From Armatimonadota bacterium (GTDB lineage Bacteria > Armatimonadota > DTGP01 > JAKQQT01): a stretch of 64,000 nucleotides of DNA. The number at the start of each line of letters is the position of its first letter. Position 1 is the stretch's first letter. The position numbers and the translations under genes were made by a program. The notes under the pieces were generated by a model. It was not told where the DNA came from. It ran no database searches and saw only the letters and a list, made by a program, of their open reading frames with translations. This document shows, piece by piece, positions 49,495 through 59,153 of the stretch. Location: assembly GCA_036504095.1 (NCBI GenBank), contig DASXVS010000079.1, positions 1-64,000 on the forward strand, given 5' to 3'.

Positions 49495-50433
49495 CTAGGG
49501 GACCTGGAGGACGATCTTGCCGCGGGCATGCCCGGTCTCGCTCATTTCGTGGGCATTTCGGGCGTCGGCAAGCTGAAAGACCGTTTCGACGATGGATCGG
49601 ATGTGCCCCGTATCGACGAGCTCCGCAATTCGCGTGAGCTGACCGGCATTCGGGTCCAGGAAATGATACGCAGAGCGTACATTGTGTTCCTTCGCCGCAT
49701 CTTCAGACGGTGGACTGACGATGGAAACCAGGATCCCGCCGGGCTTCATAACGCCCCACGACCGCTCCTGCGTGTCGCCCCCGATGGTGTCGAGCACGAC
49801 ATCCACACCTTGGACAGCCGTCTCGAACTGGGTTGCCGTGTAGTCAACGACCTCGTCCGCACCGAGCTCTCGCACCAGATCGACGTTGCGCGCCGATGCC
49901 GTCCCAATGACGAACGCGCCTTTCCATTTCGCCATCTGCACGGCAAACGAGCCTACTCCCCCGGCGGCAGCGTGGACCAGTACGCGCTGACCCGGCTGCA
50001 GGGCGGCTACGTCGAAAAGGGCTTGCCAGGCCGTCATTCCCGCTAACGGGATGCCGGCCGCGTGAATGTGGTCAATCGAGGTTGGTTTGAGCGCGACCAG
50101 GGAGTCGTCGGCGACGATGTACTCCGCGTAGGCGCCATCCCGTGCCAGGTCGGGACGGCTGTAAACTTCATCGCCGGGTCTGAGACGGGTCACCGCAACT
50201 CCCGCCTCCTCGACGATGCCTGAAAGGTCCCAACCCAATATCAGCGGCATCGCGTGGTCGATGTGACCTTTCAGATAACCTTTCCGCACCTTCCAGTCGA
50301 CCGGGTTGATGGCTGCAGCGTGTATACGGATCAGGACCTCGCTGTCATTCGGTACCGGTTTTGGAGCCTCCTCATACTGGAGGACTTCCGGTCCGCCATA
50401 CTCATGGATTCGCACGGCCTTCATTGTCGTCAT
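49495..50433 (-). CDS. Zinc-independent MDR oxidoreductase (quinone reductase-like)
   Basis: 312 residues (ATG at 50433; a second ATG at 50424 is equally good). MDR fold: N-terminal KAVRIHEYGGPEVLQYEE, AAAINPVDWKVRKGYLKG, ILGWDLSGIVEEAGVAV. Nucleotide loop VLVHAAAGGVGSFAVQMAKWKGA. The structural and catalytic zinc cysteines are absent, as in quinone oxidoreductases. Likely NADPH-dependent. No regulator gene is adjacent. Confidence 0.93.
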   Translation of the reverse strand: MTTMKAVRIHEYGGPEVLQYEEAPKPVPNDSEVLIRIHAAAINPVDWKVRKGYLKGHIDHAMPLILGWDLSGIVEEAGVAVTRLRPGDEVYSRPDLARDGAYAEYIVADDSLVALKPTSIDHIHAAGIPLAGMTAWQALFDVAALQPGQRVLVHAAAGGVGSFAVQMAKWKGAFVIGTASARNVDLVRELGADEVVDYTATQFETAVQGVDVVLDTIGGDTQERSWGVMKPGGILVSIVSPPSEDAAKEHNVRSAYHFLDPNAGQLTRIAELVDTGHIRSIVETVFQLADARNAHEMSETGHARGKIVLQVP

Positions 50434-50562
50434 TGGTATCCTCTTTCCTGAAGGAATCCGGGCGCGTCTCCAGCGCCTGGTGTGGGTTTGTGCCCCAACC
50501 TGAAAGTACCCGTAGACTGATGACGCTGAAACCGTGCGGGCGATGCCCTGCAGCAGGCGATT

Positions 50563-51363
50563 TCAGCCCAGTACGAACGACCTCATTCCGATGCTCGCCA
50601 GGTCAATTCCTTCGTTGAAGAAGCGGATTGGGTCGCTCTGTTCGCTCAGGCCGAGCGCCGCCAGTATGGGGCGATAGTGATCGTCCGTTGGGATCGACAT
50701 TCGGGCGGCCTCGCCCAGCTCGCGGTAATGGATCAACGCCTCGTCACTGCGGTTCGCAAGCAACTCGGCGCACTGCTCATCGAATTCTACAGCCCAGTCG
50801 TAAGGTTCGGCGTTCGCGATGAACCGGACGACGCCCAGATTGTGCACGATGTTGCCGCTCGCCACGAAGAGGATTCCGTCATTGCGAAGCGGGCGGAGCG
50901 TCTTCCCCAGTTCGTATTGCAGCTCGGGGCCGCCGGAGACATCCACGCTGACCTGGACCACCGGGATGTCCGCCGCCGGGTACATCCGCTTGAGGACCGA
51001 CCAAGTGCCGTGATCCAACCCCCACTGCAGATCGGGCTGGACAGACTGATTGGCCTGCGACACGCGGGCCGCCACGGCGGGGCTTCCGGGTGCGGGGTAC
51101 TGCACTTCGAACAACTCCTGCGGAAAGCCGTAGAAATCGTGGATGGTGCGCGGCTCTTCCATGGCGGTGGCGAAAGGTCCGTCGGTGAGCCAGTGCGCGC
51201 TGATGCACGCGATCGCCTTCGGCCGAGGGAGGTCCCGTCCAAGCGCCTCCCAATTGCGCGAATAGTCGCTGTCCTCGATAGCGTTCATCGGATTCCCGTG
51301 TCCAATGAACACGACCGGCATGCGCGACGGCTGCCGTGATTCACTCTGGTTCTGATCGTTCAT
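50563..51363 (-). CDS. DODA-type extradiol ring-opening dioxygenase (YgiD-like)
   Basis: 266 residues. Metal-ligand histidines are visible in FIGHGNPM (His22), ISAHW (His57) and later NIVHNLG, with DHGTWSVL matching the LigB/DODA signature. These Fe2+ or Zn2+ enzymes cleave catechol-type rings, for example L-DOPA. The starting ATG at 51363 has no clear Shine-Dalgarno. First of the four oxidoreductase genes in transcription order, 129 bases from the MDR gene. Catechol or quinone handling is a joint inference. Confidence 0.88.
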   Translation of the reverse strand: MNDQNQSESRQPSRMPVVFIGHGNPMNAIEDSDYSRNWEALGRDLPRPKAIACISAHWLTDGPFATAMEEPRTIHDFYGFPQELFEVQYPAPGSPAVAARVSQANQSVQPDLQWGLDHGTWSVLKRMYPAADIPVVQVSVDVSGGPELQYELGKTLRPLRNDGILFVASGNIVHNLGVVRFIANAEPYDWAVEFDEQCAELLANRSDEALIHYRELGEAARMSIPTDDHYRPILAALGLSEQSDPIRFFNEGIDLASIGMRSFVLG

Positions 51364-51475
51364 GGCTTCTGGGTTCCTGATACCTGTAGATACTGTGCGT
51401 ACCCTTTATTCTTGTGTCGCGCGAATACTCGAAGCATATTCTGTATCATCCGTCCGCTTATTTGGGGGGGTGAGA

Positions 51476-52915
51476 GTGGAAAACGCCGAAAACCTGTATC
51501 AGAAGCGCCTTCGCCGCTACGTGACCGCGCTTCGCAATGAGAAGCCGGATCGCGTGCCGATACGGCCTTTCGTAGCGGAGTTTACCGCCACATACGCGGG
51601 CTACTCCTGCCAGGAGGTAACACACGACTATCGCAAGGCGTTCGACGCTGCCGTGAAGTGCGCGACCGATTTCGACTGGGATGCGGTTGTGCCCAACATG
51701 GTCTACGTCTGGACGGGCCTTACTGAGGCAATCGGCCTGCGCTATTACGGCGTTCCCGGCATCGACATCCCGGCGGACAAGGGATTCTGCTATATCGAGC
51801 CGTCCGAGGACAACGCCTTCATGAAGGCGGACGAATACGATGATCTGATTGCCGATCCAACAGCCTTTCTCTACAACGTCTGGCTGCCCCGCGTCTCCAC
51901 CGAAGTCGCCAAACTCGGCGAGCCGTCAACGTACCGGAACAACCTGTCGTTTGTGAAGGGCGCCATGGCGATGCTGACGTACTTCAACGCATTCGGCCCG
52001 CAGGTCCAGCGTCTGCGCGACGAAGCCGGCGTCGTCCCGGCCATCGCCGGCATCTTCAAGGCGCCGTTCGACATCCTGGCGGACAAACTGCGCGGGTACA
52101 TTGGCCTCACTATGGATATGGTCACCCAGCCCGACAAGGTCCGAGCGGCCTGCGACGCGCTGATGCCGCACCTTTGCCACGTGGGGTTGAGCACCGCCGA
52201 CCCTGATAAGCGCGTTCCGATCGGGTTCTGGATGCATCGCGGCTGCGTGCCGTTCATCAACCCGCGCCAGTTCGACTCACACGTCTGGCCGACCCTCAGA
52301 CCGATCATCGAGGAGTTCTGGAAGCACGGGCACCAGACTCTCTTCTATGCCGAGGGCAAATGGGCGCGGCATTTTGACTCCTTCCGCGAGCTGCCGGACC
52401 GAAGCATCGTCTACCATTGCGACAAAGACGATGTCTTTGACGCGCACGAACGGCTACACGACAAATTCGCGATCAGCGGTGGCATCCCGAATACGCTCCT
52501 GAGCTACGGGACTCCCGACGAGGTGCGCGCGTTCTGCCGGCGCGTGTTGGAAGGCGTTGCCGCGGACGGCGGCTACATCATGGACGCCGGAGCGATCATG
52601 CAGGACGACACGCGTATAGACAACGTCCGCGCAATGACGGAGGTCACCCGCGAATACGGGAGCTATCCCGGGGTCGAAAACGCCAGTCTTTCGGATATGC
52701 CGCCGTGCGATGTGCCCGCATCCGTGGCGGATCGTAAACGTATTGCCGGCCTGACTTCAAGCGCCGCGGTACAGGCGGGCGCGTGCTACCCCTGGGAGCA
52801 GCGCGAACGGGAAACCCGGCCGATCGCCGGAGACAAGGACCTCGTCCGCCAGATATGGGACGAGATCGACGGAATGGCCAACTCTTACATCTGGCAGATT
52901 CTTCTCAGTTTCTGA
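51476..52915 (+). CDS. Uroporphyrinogen decarboxylase-like (MtaA/CmuA-family) protein
   Basis: 479 residues from a GTG at 51476 behind GGGGGGTGA (a GTG at 51470 is the alternative). TIM-barrel UroD family: NEKPDRVPIRPFVAEFTATYAGY, AFDAAVKCATDFDWDAVVP, HRGCVPFINPRQFDSHVWP and GHQTLFYAEGKWARHF, then DTRIDNVRAM. The RPxxR heme-pathway arginines of true UroD are lacking, so it is closer to the corrinoid-dependent methyltransferase branch. No corrinoid protein gene is nearby. Possibly linked to the FAD oxidoreductase at 53605. Confidence 0.87.
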   Translation: MENAENLYQKRLRRYVTALRNEKPDRVPIRPFVAEFTATYAGYSCQEVTHDYRKAFDAAVKCATDFDWDAVVPNMVYVWTGLTEAIGLRYYGVPGIDIPADKGFCYIEPSEDNAFMKADEYDDLIADPTAFLYNVWLPRVSTEVAKLGEPSTYRNNLSFVKGAMAMLTYFNAFGPQVQRLRDEAGVVPAIAGIFKAPFDILADKLRGYIGLTMDMVTQPDKVRAACDALMPHLCHVGLSTADPDKRVPIGFWMHRGCVPFINPRQFDSHVWPTLRPIIEEFWKHGHQTLFYAEGKWARHFDSFRELPDRSIVYHCDKDDVFDAHERLHDKFAISGGIPNTLLSYGTPDEVRAFCRRVLEGVAADGGYIMDAGAIMQDDTRIDNVRAMTEVTREYGSYPGVENASLSDMPPCDVPASVADRKRIAGLTSSAAVQAGACYPWEQRERETRPIAGDKDLVRQIWDEIDGMANSYIWQILLSF

Positions 52916-53096
52916 GTTCACCGTCACACTGATCGAAGTTCGCCGCCTCCCGGGATGGCGCGGCCCCGGCCAATCCGCTACACTGGGTTCAACAACCGCG
53001 GAATACGGAATTGGCTTAGGCGCCGGTATCTTCGGGCCTGGGCAACGATTCCAGCGCGGCTGCCTGTGCACGCCGACTTGAAGCGAGGATTATGGA

Positions 53097-53552
53097 ATGG
53101 GCAAAGAACCGACAGCGGGGGACACGGTCCGGAAGAAACGCGGATTCCTGCGTGCAACGTTTGGCCACATATGCATTGGCGCGCTCGTAGCCATCATCGT
53201 GGGATTCAGCGTGTGGGTATCATCGACGCTCTCCGCGAACCGCCAAATCGGTGAAGCGCGCTCCCGTATGGCCACCGTTTCACGGAATGCGGCCATCCGC
53301 GAGGCCCAGGTGCGTCTGTACGAATCGGCCATCGAATTGGAGCGACGCAATTTCGGGACCGCTAACACCCGATTGAAGGATGCCGGAAAAGCGTTGTCCG
53401 CGCTTCCCGACGCTGGCGGAGACGCACGAGTTGCGCGTCTCCAGCAATCCATCGCCGCCCTCGACCTCACGGTTGTCACGGACGTGAGCGCCCAGCGCGA
53501 TCAGGTACTCGCGCTGGCCGAACAGGCGGGACAGCTGGTTTCCAACCCCTGA
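53097..53552 (+). CDS. Small single-pass membrane protein with periplasmic coiled coil
   Basis: 151 residues. A basic cytoplasmic N-terminus precedes one membrane helix (FGHICIGALVAIIVGFSVWVSS, about 22-43). The remaining 105 or so residues are charged helix (EAQVRLYESAIELERRNFGTANTRLKDAGKAL, then LQQSIAALDLTVVTDVSAQRDQVLALAEQA). No family recognised. The gene begins 181 bases after the UroD-like gene and ends 52 bases before the FAD oxidoreductase on the same strand. Confidence 0.7.
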   Translation: MGKEPTAGDTVRKKRGFLRATFGHICIGALVAIIVGFSVWVSSTLSANRQIGEARSRMATVSRNAAIREAQVRLYESAIELERRNFGTANTRLKDAGKALSALPDAGGDARVARLQQSIAALDLTVVTDVSAQRDQVLALAEQAGQLVSNP

Positions 53553-53604
53553 CCGGCATCGAGAAGCTCGCGCGGTGGCGCCCGCGCATGGAAGAGGAGG
53601 CCAG

Positions 53605-54858
53605 ATGGCGATGGCGACGATTCGCGAGCCGGCGAGGGATCTGCACGTCGCGCGCGACGTGGACGTAGTTGTCGTGGGAGGCGGGCCGGCGGGCTTCTGC
53701 GCGGCCATCGCCGCGTCCCGCAACGGAGCCAGCACCACGCTGATCGAGCGGTTCGGCTACCTCGGTGGCACGGCTACCGCCTCGTTGATGGCATGTATCA
53801 ATGGCTTCCGGAACCAGGTCGACCCCGAAACCACGCAGACGGTGCGGGGAATCGCCGAGGAACTCGTCCTGGCTCTGAAGGGTATGGGCGGCCTTGGAAC
53901 AAGTCCGTATGCTCAGAAGGCCTACCCCGATCTGCCCGGACGTCTCGCCTATTCGTACGCCGTCGACCCTGAAATGTTCAAGTACGTGGCGATGCGACTC
54001 TGCCACGAAGCCGGCGTAGACCTTCTTCTGCACACGTGGTTTTCCGCGACGATTATCGAAGATGGTTCCGTGCGGGGAATTGTTGTAGAGAACAAATCCG
54101 GACGGCGGGCGTTGCTGGCGAAGGTTGTGGTGGATGCGAGCGGCGACGGGGACGTTGCGGCCCGCGCCGGCGTGCCGTACCGGCAGGTGAGGGCGGATGA
54201 AGCGCCGCGCCTGACCGATGGCCTGATGTACCGCATCCAGTTCGGCCCGGAGCGGCCCGACGGCCCTTTCGCCTGCGATTTCGGCGGCGGCGCCGTCGTT
54301 TGGGGCCCGGGGTCGGCCGCCCTCAACGGGGTCAACGCCGACGCGTTGTCACGGGCCGAAGTGGACGCGAGGCTGCGGGTCTACGACGATTTCGCCGCAA
54401 AACAGGCGAAGCACCCGGAACTGGCGGGCGCACGTGTCGTGGAAACGCCGCCGCTCCTCGGGATCCGGCAGACGCGCTTTATCGAGGGAGAGTACCGCCT
54501 TACGGCCGACGATGCCATCGCCGGCCGCCGATTCCCGGATTCCATCGCCGTTTCCTCATGCCCGATTATCGCGTACTACGGTTACCGCCGTTACCTTGAG
54601 CACGAAGGTTACGACATCCCGTACCGCTGCCTGGTTCCAAAGGGCATCGACGGCCTTCTGGTCGCGGGCAGGTGCATCTCCAGCGACCAGCAGCCATACG
54701 AATCGCATCGAGCGATGGTGCCGGTGATGGCGATCGGCCAGGCCGCCGGCACAGCCGCCGCGATCTGCTGCCGCACGCACATCGTTCCACGCGCGCTGGA
54801 CGTGCCGCTGCTTCGCACGACGCTCGCCGCGCAGGGCGCGGTGGTTACGCTGCCGTAA
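53605..54858 (+). CDS. FAD-dependent oxidoreductase (FAD_oxidored type)
   Basis: 417 residues from the ATG at 53605, with GAGGAGG just upstream. FAD Rossmann motif DVVVVGGGPAGFCAAIAASRNGAST, FGYLGGTATASLMACINGF and the C-terminal GLLVAGRCISSDQQPYESHRAMVPVMAIGQAAGTAA ring. This family is found in secreted or cytoplasmic sugar-acid and glycan catabolic operons of Planctomycetota and relatives. The substrate is not readable. No Tat signal is present, so cytoplasmic. Confidence 0.88.
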   Translation: MAMATIREPARDLHVARDVDVVVVGGGPAGFCAAIAASRNGASTTLIERFGYLGGTATASLMACINGFRNQVDPETTQTVRGIAEELVLALKGMGGLGTSPYAQKAYPDLPGRLAYSYAVDPEMFKYVAMRLCHEAGVDLLLHTWFSATIIEDGSVRGIVVENKSGRRALLAKVVVDASGDGDVAARAGVPYRQVRADEAPRLTDGLMYRIQFGPERPDGPFACDFGGGAVVWGPGSAALNGVNADALSRAEVDARLRVYDDFAAKQAKHPELAGARVVETPPLLGIRQTRFIEGEYRLTADDAIAGRRFPDSIAVSSCPIIAYYGYRRYLEHEGYDIPYRCLVPKGIDGLLVAGRCISSDQQPYESHRAMVPVMAIGQAAGTAAAICCRTHIVPRALDVPLLRTTLAAQGAVVTLP

Positions 54859-55028
54859 GCGGCGGAGACATCTAGCCTGACTACGCCACTGTGTCTGCGC
54901 TTCACGGATGTTCTATTCTTGTGTGAAAGCATGGACCGCGCGTCGTCCCGCCCGGGGCGGCGAGTGGGGATGAGCCGCCGGGAACAGGATTCTGCCAAGT
55001 GTGGACAGGGCCATCAGAGGAGGCGCGT

Positions 55029-57776
55029 ATGACGCCCGCATCCGGTAATCCCGGACAACCGATAGGGCCGGCGTGGCACAGCCTTTCCGCGGCGGACGTG
55101 CTGGAACGCTGCTCTTCCTCAGCGGCCGGACTGTCGGCGCAGGAAGCGGCGCGTCGGCTCGCGGCGGACGGACCGAACGAGTTGAAGGAGGGCAAACCCA
55201 TCAGCCCCCTCCAGATCCTCCTCGGCCAATTCAAGAGCCTGATTATCTGGATCCTCATCGTTGCCGGAATCCTCTCCGGCATCCTCGGCGAGGGGGTGGA
55301 CGCCATCGCAATCCTCGCCATTGTGGTGCTCAATGCCGTCATCGGCTCTTACCAGGAATTGAAGGGCGAGAAATCGATCGCGGCGCTCAAGAAACTGACC
55401 GCGCCCGAGGCCAAGGTGCGGCGTGATAGCCGGGTTGTCTCCATCCCCGCCTCCGGAATTGTCTCCGGAGACGTCCTCGCCCTGGAAGCCGGCGATCTCG
55501 TTCCGGCGGACGCCCGGCTCCTCGAATCGGCCTCACTGAAGTGCGTCGAGTCCATGCTCACCGGCGAGGCCGAGGCGGTATCCAAGCAGCCGGCGACGCT
55601 GGAGCAGGCGGACATCCCCCTCGGCGATCGCGAAAACATGGTATTCATGGGGACCACCGTCGCGGCGGGCACCGGCAAGGCGGTCGTGGTGGCCACCGCG
55701 ATGAATACAGAACTGGGGCGCATCGCCGGGCTGATCGAAGAGGCGGGGGCTGAGGAGCGAACACCCCTGGAGAGAAAGCTGGAATCCTTCGGGCGCGTTC
55801 TCGTTTGGGGCGCGCTCGGGATCGTGGGGCTGCTCTTCGGTCTGGGGCTGCTTCGAGGGACCGAACCGTTCGAGATGTTCATGACCTCGGTAAGCCTCGC
55901 CGTCGCCGCCGTTCCCGAGGGGCTCCCCGCGGTCGTCACGGTGGCCCTGTCGCTCGGCGTGCTCCGCATGGCCCGCCGCCGCGCGCTCATACGCAAACTG
56001 GCCGCGGTTGAGACCCTGGGCTCAACTACCGTCATCTGCACGGACAAGACCGGCACCCTCACCGTGGGCGAAATGACCGTTCGTGCGCTTTACGTCGCCG
56101 GTCAACGATACGAAGTTACGGGTGAGGGCTACGATCCCGTCGGTGAAGTCCGCTTTGAGGGCGCGAAAGCCGGGGCGCAGCACGCCGAGCCACTGCTCGA
56201 ACTGGCAACCCTTATCGTGGGCAACAACAACGCGCACCTCGTCGAGGAAGATGGGGTGTGGAAGGTGGTCGGCGATCCTACCGAAGGCGCCATGCTCGCC
56301 GCTGGACCCAAAGCCGGCGCGGACCAAGACCGCATCGAAAGGGAATTGCCGAAGCAGCGGGAGATACCGTTCGATTCAGACCGCAAGCGCAGCACGGTTA
56401 TCCGCCGGATGCCGGAAGGTCAGCTTCGCGCGTTCACCAACGGCGCGCCCGGGCCGTTGCTTCGATTGTGCACCAGCGTTTACACGGCGGACGGGGTTCA
56501 GCCCCTCACGGACCCTGATCGAGAGCGCATCCTCGCTGAGACCTCTTCGATGGCGCAGCAATCCCTGCGCGTGCTCGCATCAGCGTATCGGGACCTCACT
56601 GAGGCTGTGTCCGTGGATCCGGCTTCGGAGGAGGTCGAGCGCGACCTCGTGTTCGTAGGGCTGACTGGAATGTACGACCCGCCGCGCAAGGAAGCCAGGG
56701 ACGCCGTGACCACGTGTCGTTCCGCGGGAATTCGCGTCGTAATGATCACGGGAGACCATCCGGAAACCGCGACGGCCATCGCGCGCGAAATAGAGATCGC
56801 CTCCGCCGATGACGTGGCCGTTTCAGGAGGCAGGCTGGACCGGATGTCCGATGCTGAGCTTCGCAGCGCAGTCTCCGGCATCGCCGTTTATGCGCGGGTC
56901 ACCGCTCGGCACAAGCTGCGCATCGTCCGCGCGTGGAAGGCGAACGATGCCGTGGTTGCGATGACGGGCGACGGCGTGAACGATGCGCCGGCCATCAGAG
57001 GCGCCGACATAGGTATCGCCATGGGGCGGGCCGGAACGGAGGTCACCAAGCAGGCGTCGGACATGATCATCACCGACGACAATTTCGCGTCCATTGTGGC
57101 CGCGGTGGAGGAGGGACGCGGCATCTATGACAACATCCGCAAAACCCTTCAGTACCTGTTGGCCGGCAACACGGGCGAATTGCTGCTGATGACCATTTGC
57201 GTGGTCCTTGGGTTACAGTCGCCCTTACTGCCTATCCACCTGCTCTGGATCAACCTCGTCACCGACGGCCTGCCCGCGCTCTGCTTGGCCATCGACCCCA
57301 TCGACCCCGACGTGATGAAGCGCCGGCCGCGCTTGCCGTCGGAACGCATCGCGGACCGCGGGTTCCTCCGCACGATGGCCTTGACCGGCGTTCTCACGGC
57401 GGGGGTGGCGTTCGCGGTTTATCTCTATATGCTGAAGGCGGGAACCGTCGAAATGGCTCGTTCATACGCCTTTCCCGTACTCGTCTTTGCCGAACTCCTG
57501 CGTTCATTTGGCGGCCGGAGCGAAACCAAGCCGGTCTGGCGTATCTCTCTCTTCACAAACGTGAATCTGGTCATCGTCGTTGCCATCTCGTTCGGACTCC
57601 AGGTCTTGAGCCAGCACAATGCGATTCTGGGCGCACTCCTGAGGACATCCTACGTGCCGTTCAGCGCCTGCCTCGTCCTTGTCGCCCTGGGCGCGATCCC
57701 GCTCACCGTTCTGGAGATCGTGAAGCTTGTACGCCACGCCCGCCGGCCGAAATCCGATCCGGCCATCATTGCGTGA
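55029..57776 (+). CDS. P-type ATPase, calcium-transporting (P2A/SERCA-like)
   Basis: 915 residues from the ATG at 55029, GAGGAGG Shine-Dalgarno. Motifs: [13 protein letters not shown] (actuator), [15 protein letters not shown], phosphorylation site [32 protein letters not shown]. Calcium-site residues are present: the Glu of PEGLP, Asn and Glu in [10 protein letters not shown], and Asn-Asp in [11 protein letters not shown]. These match sites I and II of SERCA, so Ca2+ export is likely. Eight to ten membrane helices. Ends before a 14-bp terminator-like hairpin. Confidence 0.94.
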   Translation: MTPASGNPGQPIGPAWHSLSAADVLERCSSSAAGLSAQEAARRLAADGPNELKEGKPISPLQILLGQFKSLIIWILIVAGILSGILGEGVDAIAILAIVVLNAVIGSYQELKGEKSIAALKKLTAPEAKVRRDSRVVSIPASGIVSGDVLALEAGDLVPADARLLESASLKCVESMLTGEAEAVSKQPATLEQADIPLGDRENMVFMGTTVAAGTGKAVVVATAMNTELGRIAGLIEEAGAEERTPLERKLESFGRVLVWGALGIVGLLFGLGLLRGTEPFEMFMTSVSLAVAAVPEGLPAVVTVALSLGVLRMARRRALIRKLAAVETLGSTTVICTDKTGTLTVGEMTVRALYVAGQRYEVTGEGYDPVGEVRFEGAKAGAQHAEPLLELATLIVGNNNAHLVEEDGVWKVVGDPTEGAMLAAGPKAGADQDRIERELPKQREIPFDSDRKRSTVIRRMPEGQLRAFTNGAPGPLLRLCTSVYTADGVQPLTDPDRERILAETSSMAQQSLRVLASAYRDLTEAVSVDPASEEVERDLVFVGLTGMYDPPRKEARDAVTTCRSAGIRVVMITGDHPETATAIAREIEIASADDVAVSGGRLDRMSDAELRSAVSGIAVYARVTARHKLRIVRAWKANDAVVAMTGDGVNDAPAIRGADIGIAMGRAGTEVTKQASDMIITDDNFASIVAAVEEGRGIYDNIRKTLQYLLAGNTGELLLMTICVVLGLQSPLLPIHLLWINLVTDGLPALCLAIDPIDPDVMKRRPRLPSERIADRGFLRTMALTGVLTAGVAFAVYLYMLKAGTVEMARSYAFPVLVFAELLRSFGGRSETKPVWRISLFTNVNLVIVVAISFGLQVLSQHNAILGALLRTSYVPFSACLVLVALGAIPLTVLEIVKLVRHARRPKSDPAIIA

Positions 57777-57811
57777 GCCCAGCGCCCGTGATGCCGGGGG
57801 TTGCCTGACCA

Positions 57812-57855
57812 AACGGAGGAGCGCAAAGCAAGTTATTCCTCTGCGCTCCTCCGTT
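57812..57855. terminator. Bidirectional terminator-like hairpin after the P-type ATPase
   Basis: AACGGAGGAGCGCA (57812-57825) and TGCGCTCCTCCGTT (57842-57855) form a perfect 14-bp stem with a 16-base loop, followed by a CTCCTCTTG stretch. It sits between convergent genes and could end both. Confidence 0.7.
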
Positions 57856-57877
57856 CTCCTCTTGTCTAGGGGGTGCT

Positions 57878-59095
57878 TTACTGGGCCGGCTTCGGCATCG
57901 GCGCCGGGAAGCCATCAGGCAGCACGAATTTGCCCGGGTCCGGCAGCTTCAGATCGGGAAGGTCCTCATCCGTGTTGGCGATGTAGACCCACCAGTTGTT
58001 GTAGCCATATTTCGTGTAGCCCGGGTACTTGGGTACGCGTTCCAGGAGCCACCGCTGGTAGCCGGCCTGGTTGTTGCACCATTCCTCGCTGCCGATCTCG
58101 CGCGCGGGGCCGCTCACGTCCGGGTAGTTGAACCAGTTGTCCGCGTAGGACATCACCTTGCGCTTGTTGTTGTAGTCGTAGCCGCCCTCGCCGTTCGGCG
58201 GAACGTGGCAGTTGCCGACCATGCTGGGAGTGCCCTTGTGGTCAAGTTCGAGCCAACTGAAGACGTTCCACGGATCGCGTTTGCCGTAGGTTTCCCAGAT
58301 GCCGTCGGCCATCGAAAGGGCAGCCTGGCTCTCGATGCGGTGGGCGTAGGAGTGGATCATATTGTCCGAGCCGACCTCGTAGTTGAAGCCCATCACCCAC
58401 ATCGTGTGGCCGATCTCCGGTGGGATGTCGTAGGGGCGGTAGAACCACGGGTTGTCGGTGGGGCCGAATCGTGCATAACGGTTGGGGATGTAGCCGGCGT
58501 ACTCGTCCCACGCCATTCCGGACGCGCCCCAGACCCACAATTCGGTGATGTTCTCCTTCTTGCAGCGCTCAAGGATTTTGTTCTCCTCGAAGAAGGCCCG
58601 GTAGGAACTGGTCGCCGGCTGCCATTTCTGGGTCTTCCGGTCCGCCAGGAACGTGTCATTCGTGTACCGGAAACCATCAGTCTTGAGGGAATAGCCGTCC
58701 ACCGTGATGACGTCCACGATCTTGTAGTTGATGTACCCCCAACTGGCTTCCCGGATGGTGTCCACCAGGATGTGGCTGTACTCGACCGGGTCATTCGCCT
58801 TGAGCCGCTGGATCAGGGTCTCGCCGGTGGATTTGTCTAGCACCGGGTTATATATGAGGACGATGACTTTCGCTTCCTTGCGTCCGGTAGCTGCCTTCCC
58901 GTTATACACGAATTTCGGCTTCGTCCAAGGGGTCTTCGCGGGGTCTGTTACGTAGGAACCCGTGCTTTCAAGGTCGCCGACAGGCTTCACAACCGGGAGT
59001 GACTTCCACGCCGGGACGACCGGTCCCGCGAACACCTTCACCGCCAGATTGGGCAGCGTGGCGAGCGCGAGGAGCGAGATGAGCAAACGTTTCAC
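57878..59095 (-). CDS. Secreted protein of unknown function
   Basis: 405 residues from a GTG at 59095, GGAGG ten bases upstream. Signal peptide to about 18 (KVFAG). The mature part is Trp/Tyr/Asn-rich (EYAGYIPNRYARFGPTDNPWFYRPYDIPPEIGHTMWVMGFNYEVGS, shown only in part here; key features HTMWVMGFNYEVG and AHRIESQAALSMADGIWETYG). The HxxH-like arrangement and YAHRIE might bind a metal, but no peptidase motif is complete. I do not recognise the family. Lies convergent to the P-type ATPase and upstream of nothing on the same strand but the phosphoesterase. Confidence 0.65.
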   Translation of the reverse strand: MKRLLISLLALATLPNLAVKVFAGPVVPAWKSLPVVKPVGDLESTGSYVTDPAKTPWTKPKFVYNGKAATGRKEAKVIVLIYNPVLDKSTGETLIQRLKANDPVEYSHILVDTIREASWGYINYKIVDVITVDGYSLKTDGFRYTNDTFLADRKTQKWQPATSSYRAFFEENKILERCKKENITELWVWGASGMAWDEYAGYIPNRYARFGPTDNPWFYRPYDIPPEIGHTMWVMGFNYEVGSDNMIHSYAHRIESQAALSMADGIWETYGKRDPWNVFSWLELDHKGTPSMVGNCHVPPNGEGGYDYNNKRKVMSYADNWFNYPDVSGPAREIGSEEWCNNQAGYQRWLLERVPKYPGYTKYGYNNWWVYIANTDEDLPDLKLPDPGKFVLPDGFPAPMPKPAQ

Positions 59096-59153
59096 TAGCT
59101 GTGCCTCCAAAAGCTATTGGGCAGTGGCTATGCCACCGCCCGAAGTGATCTCT

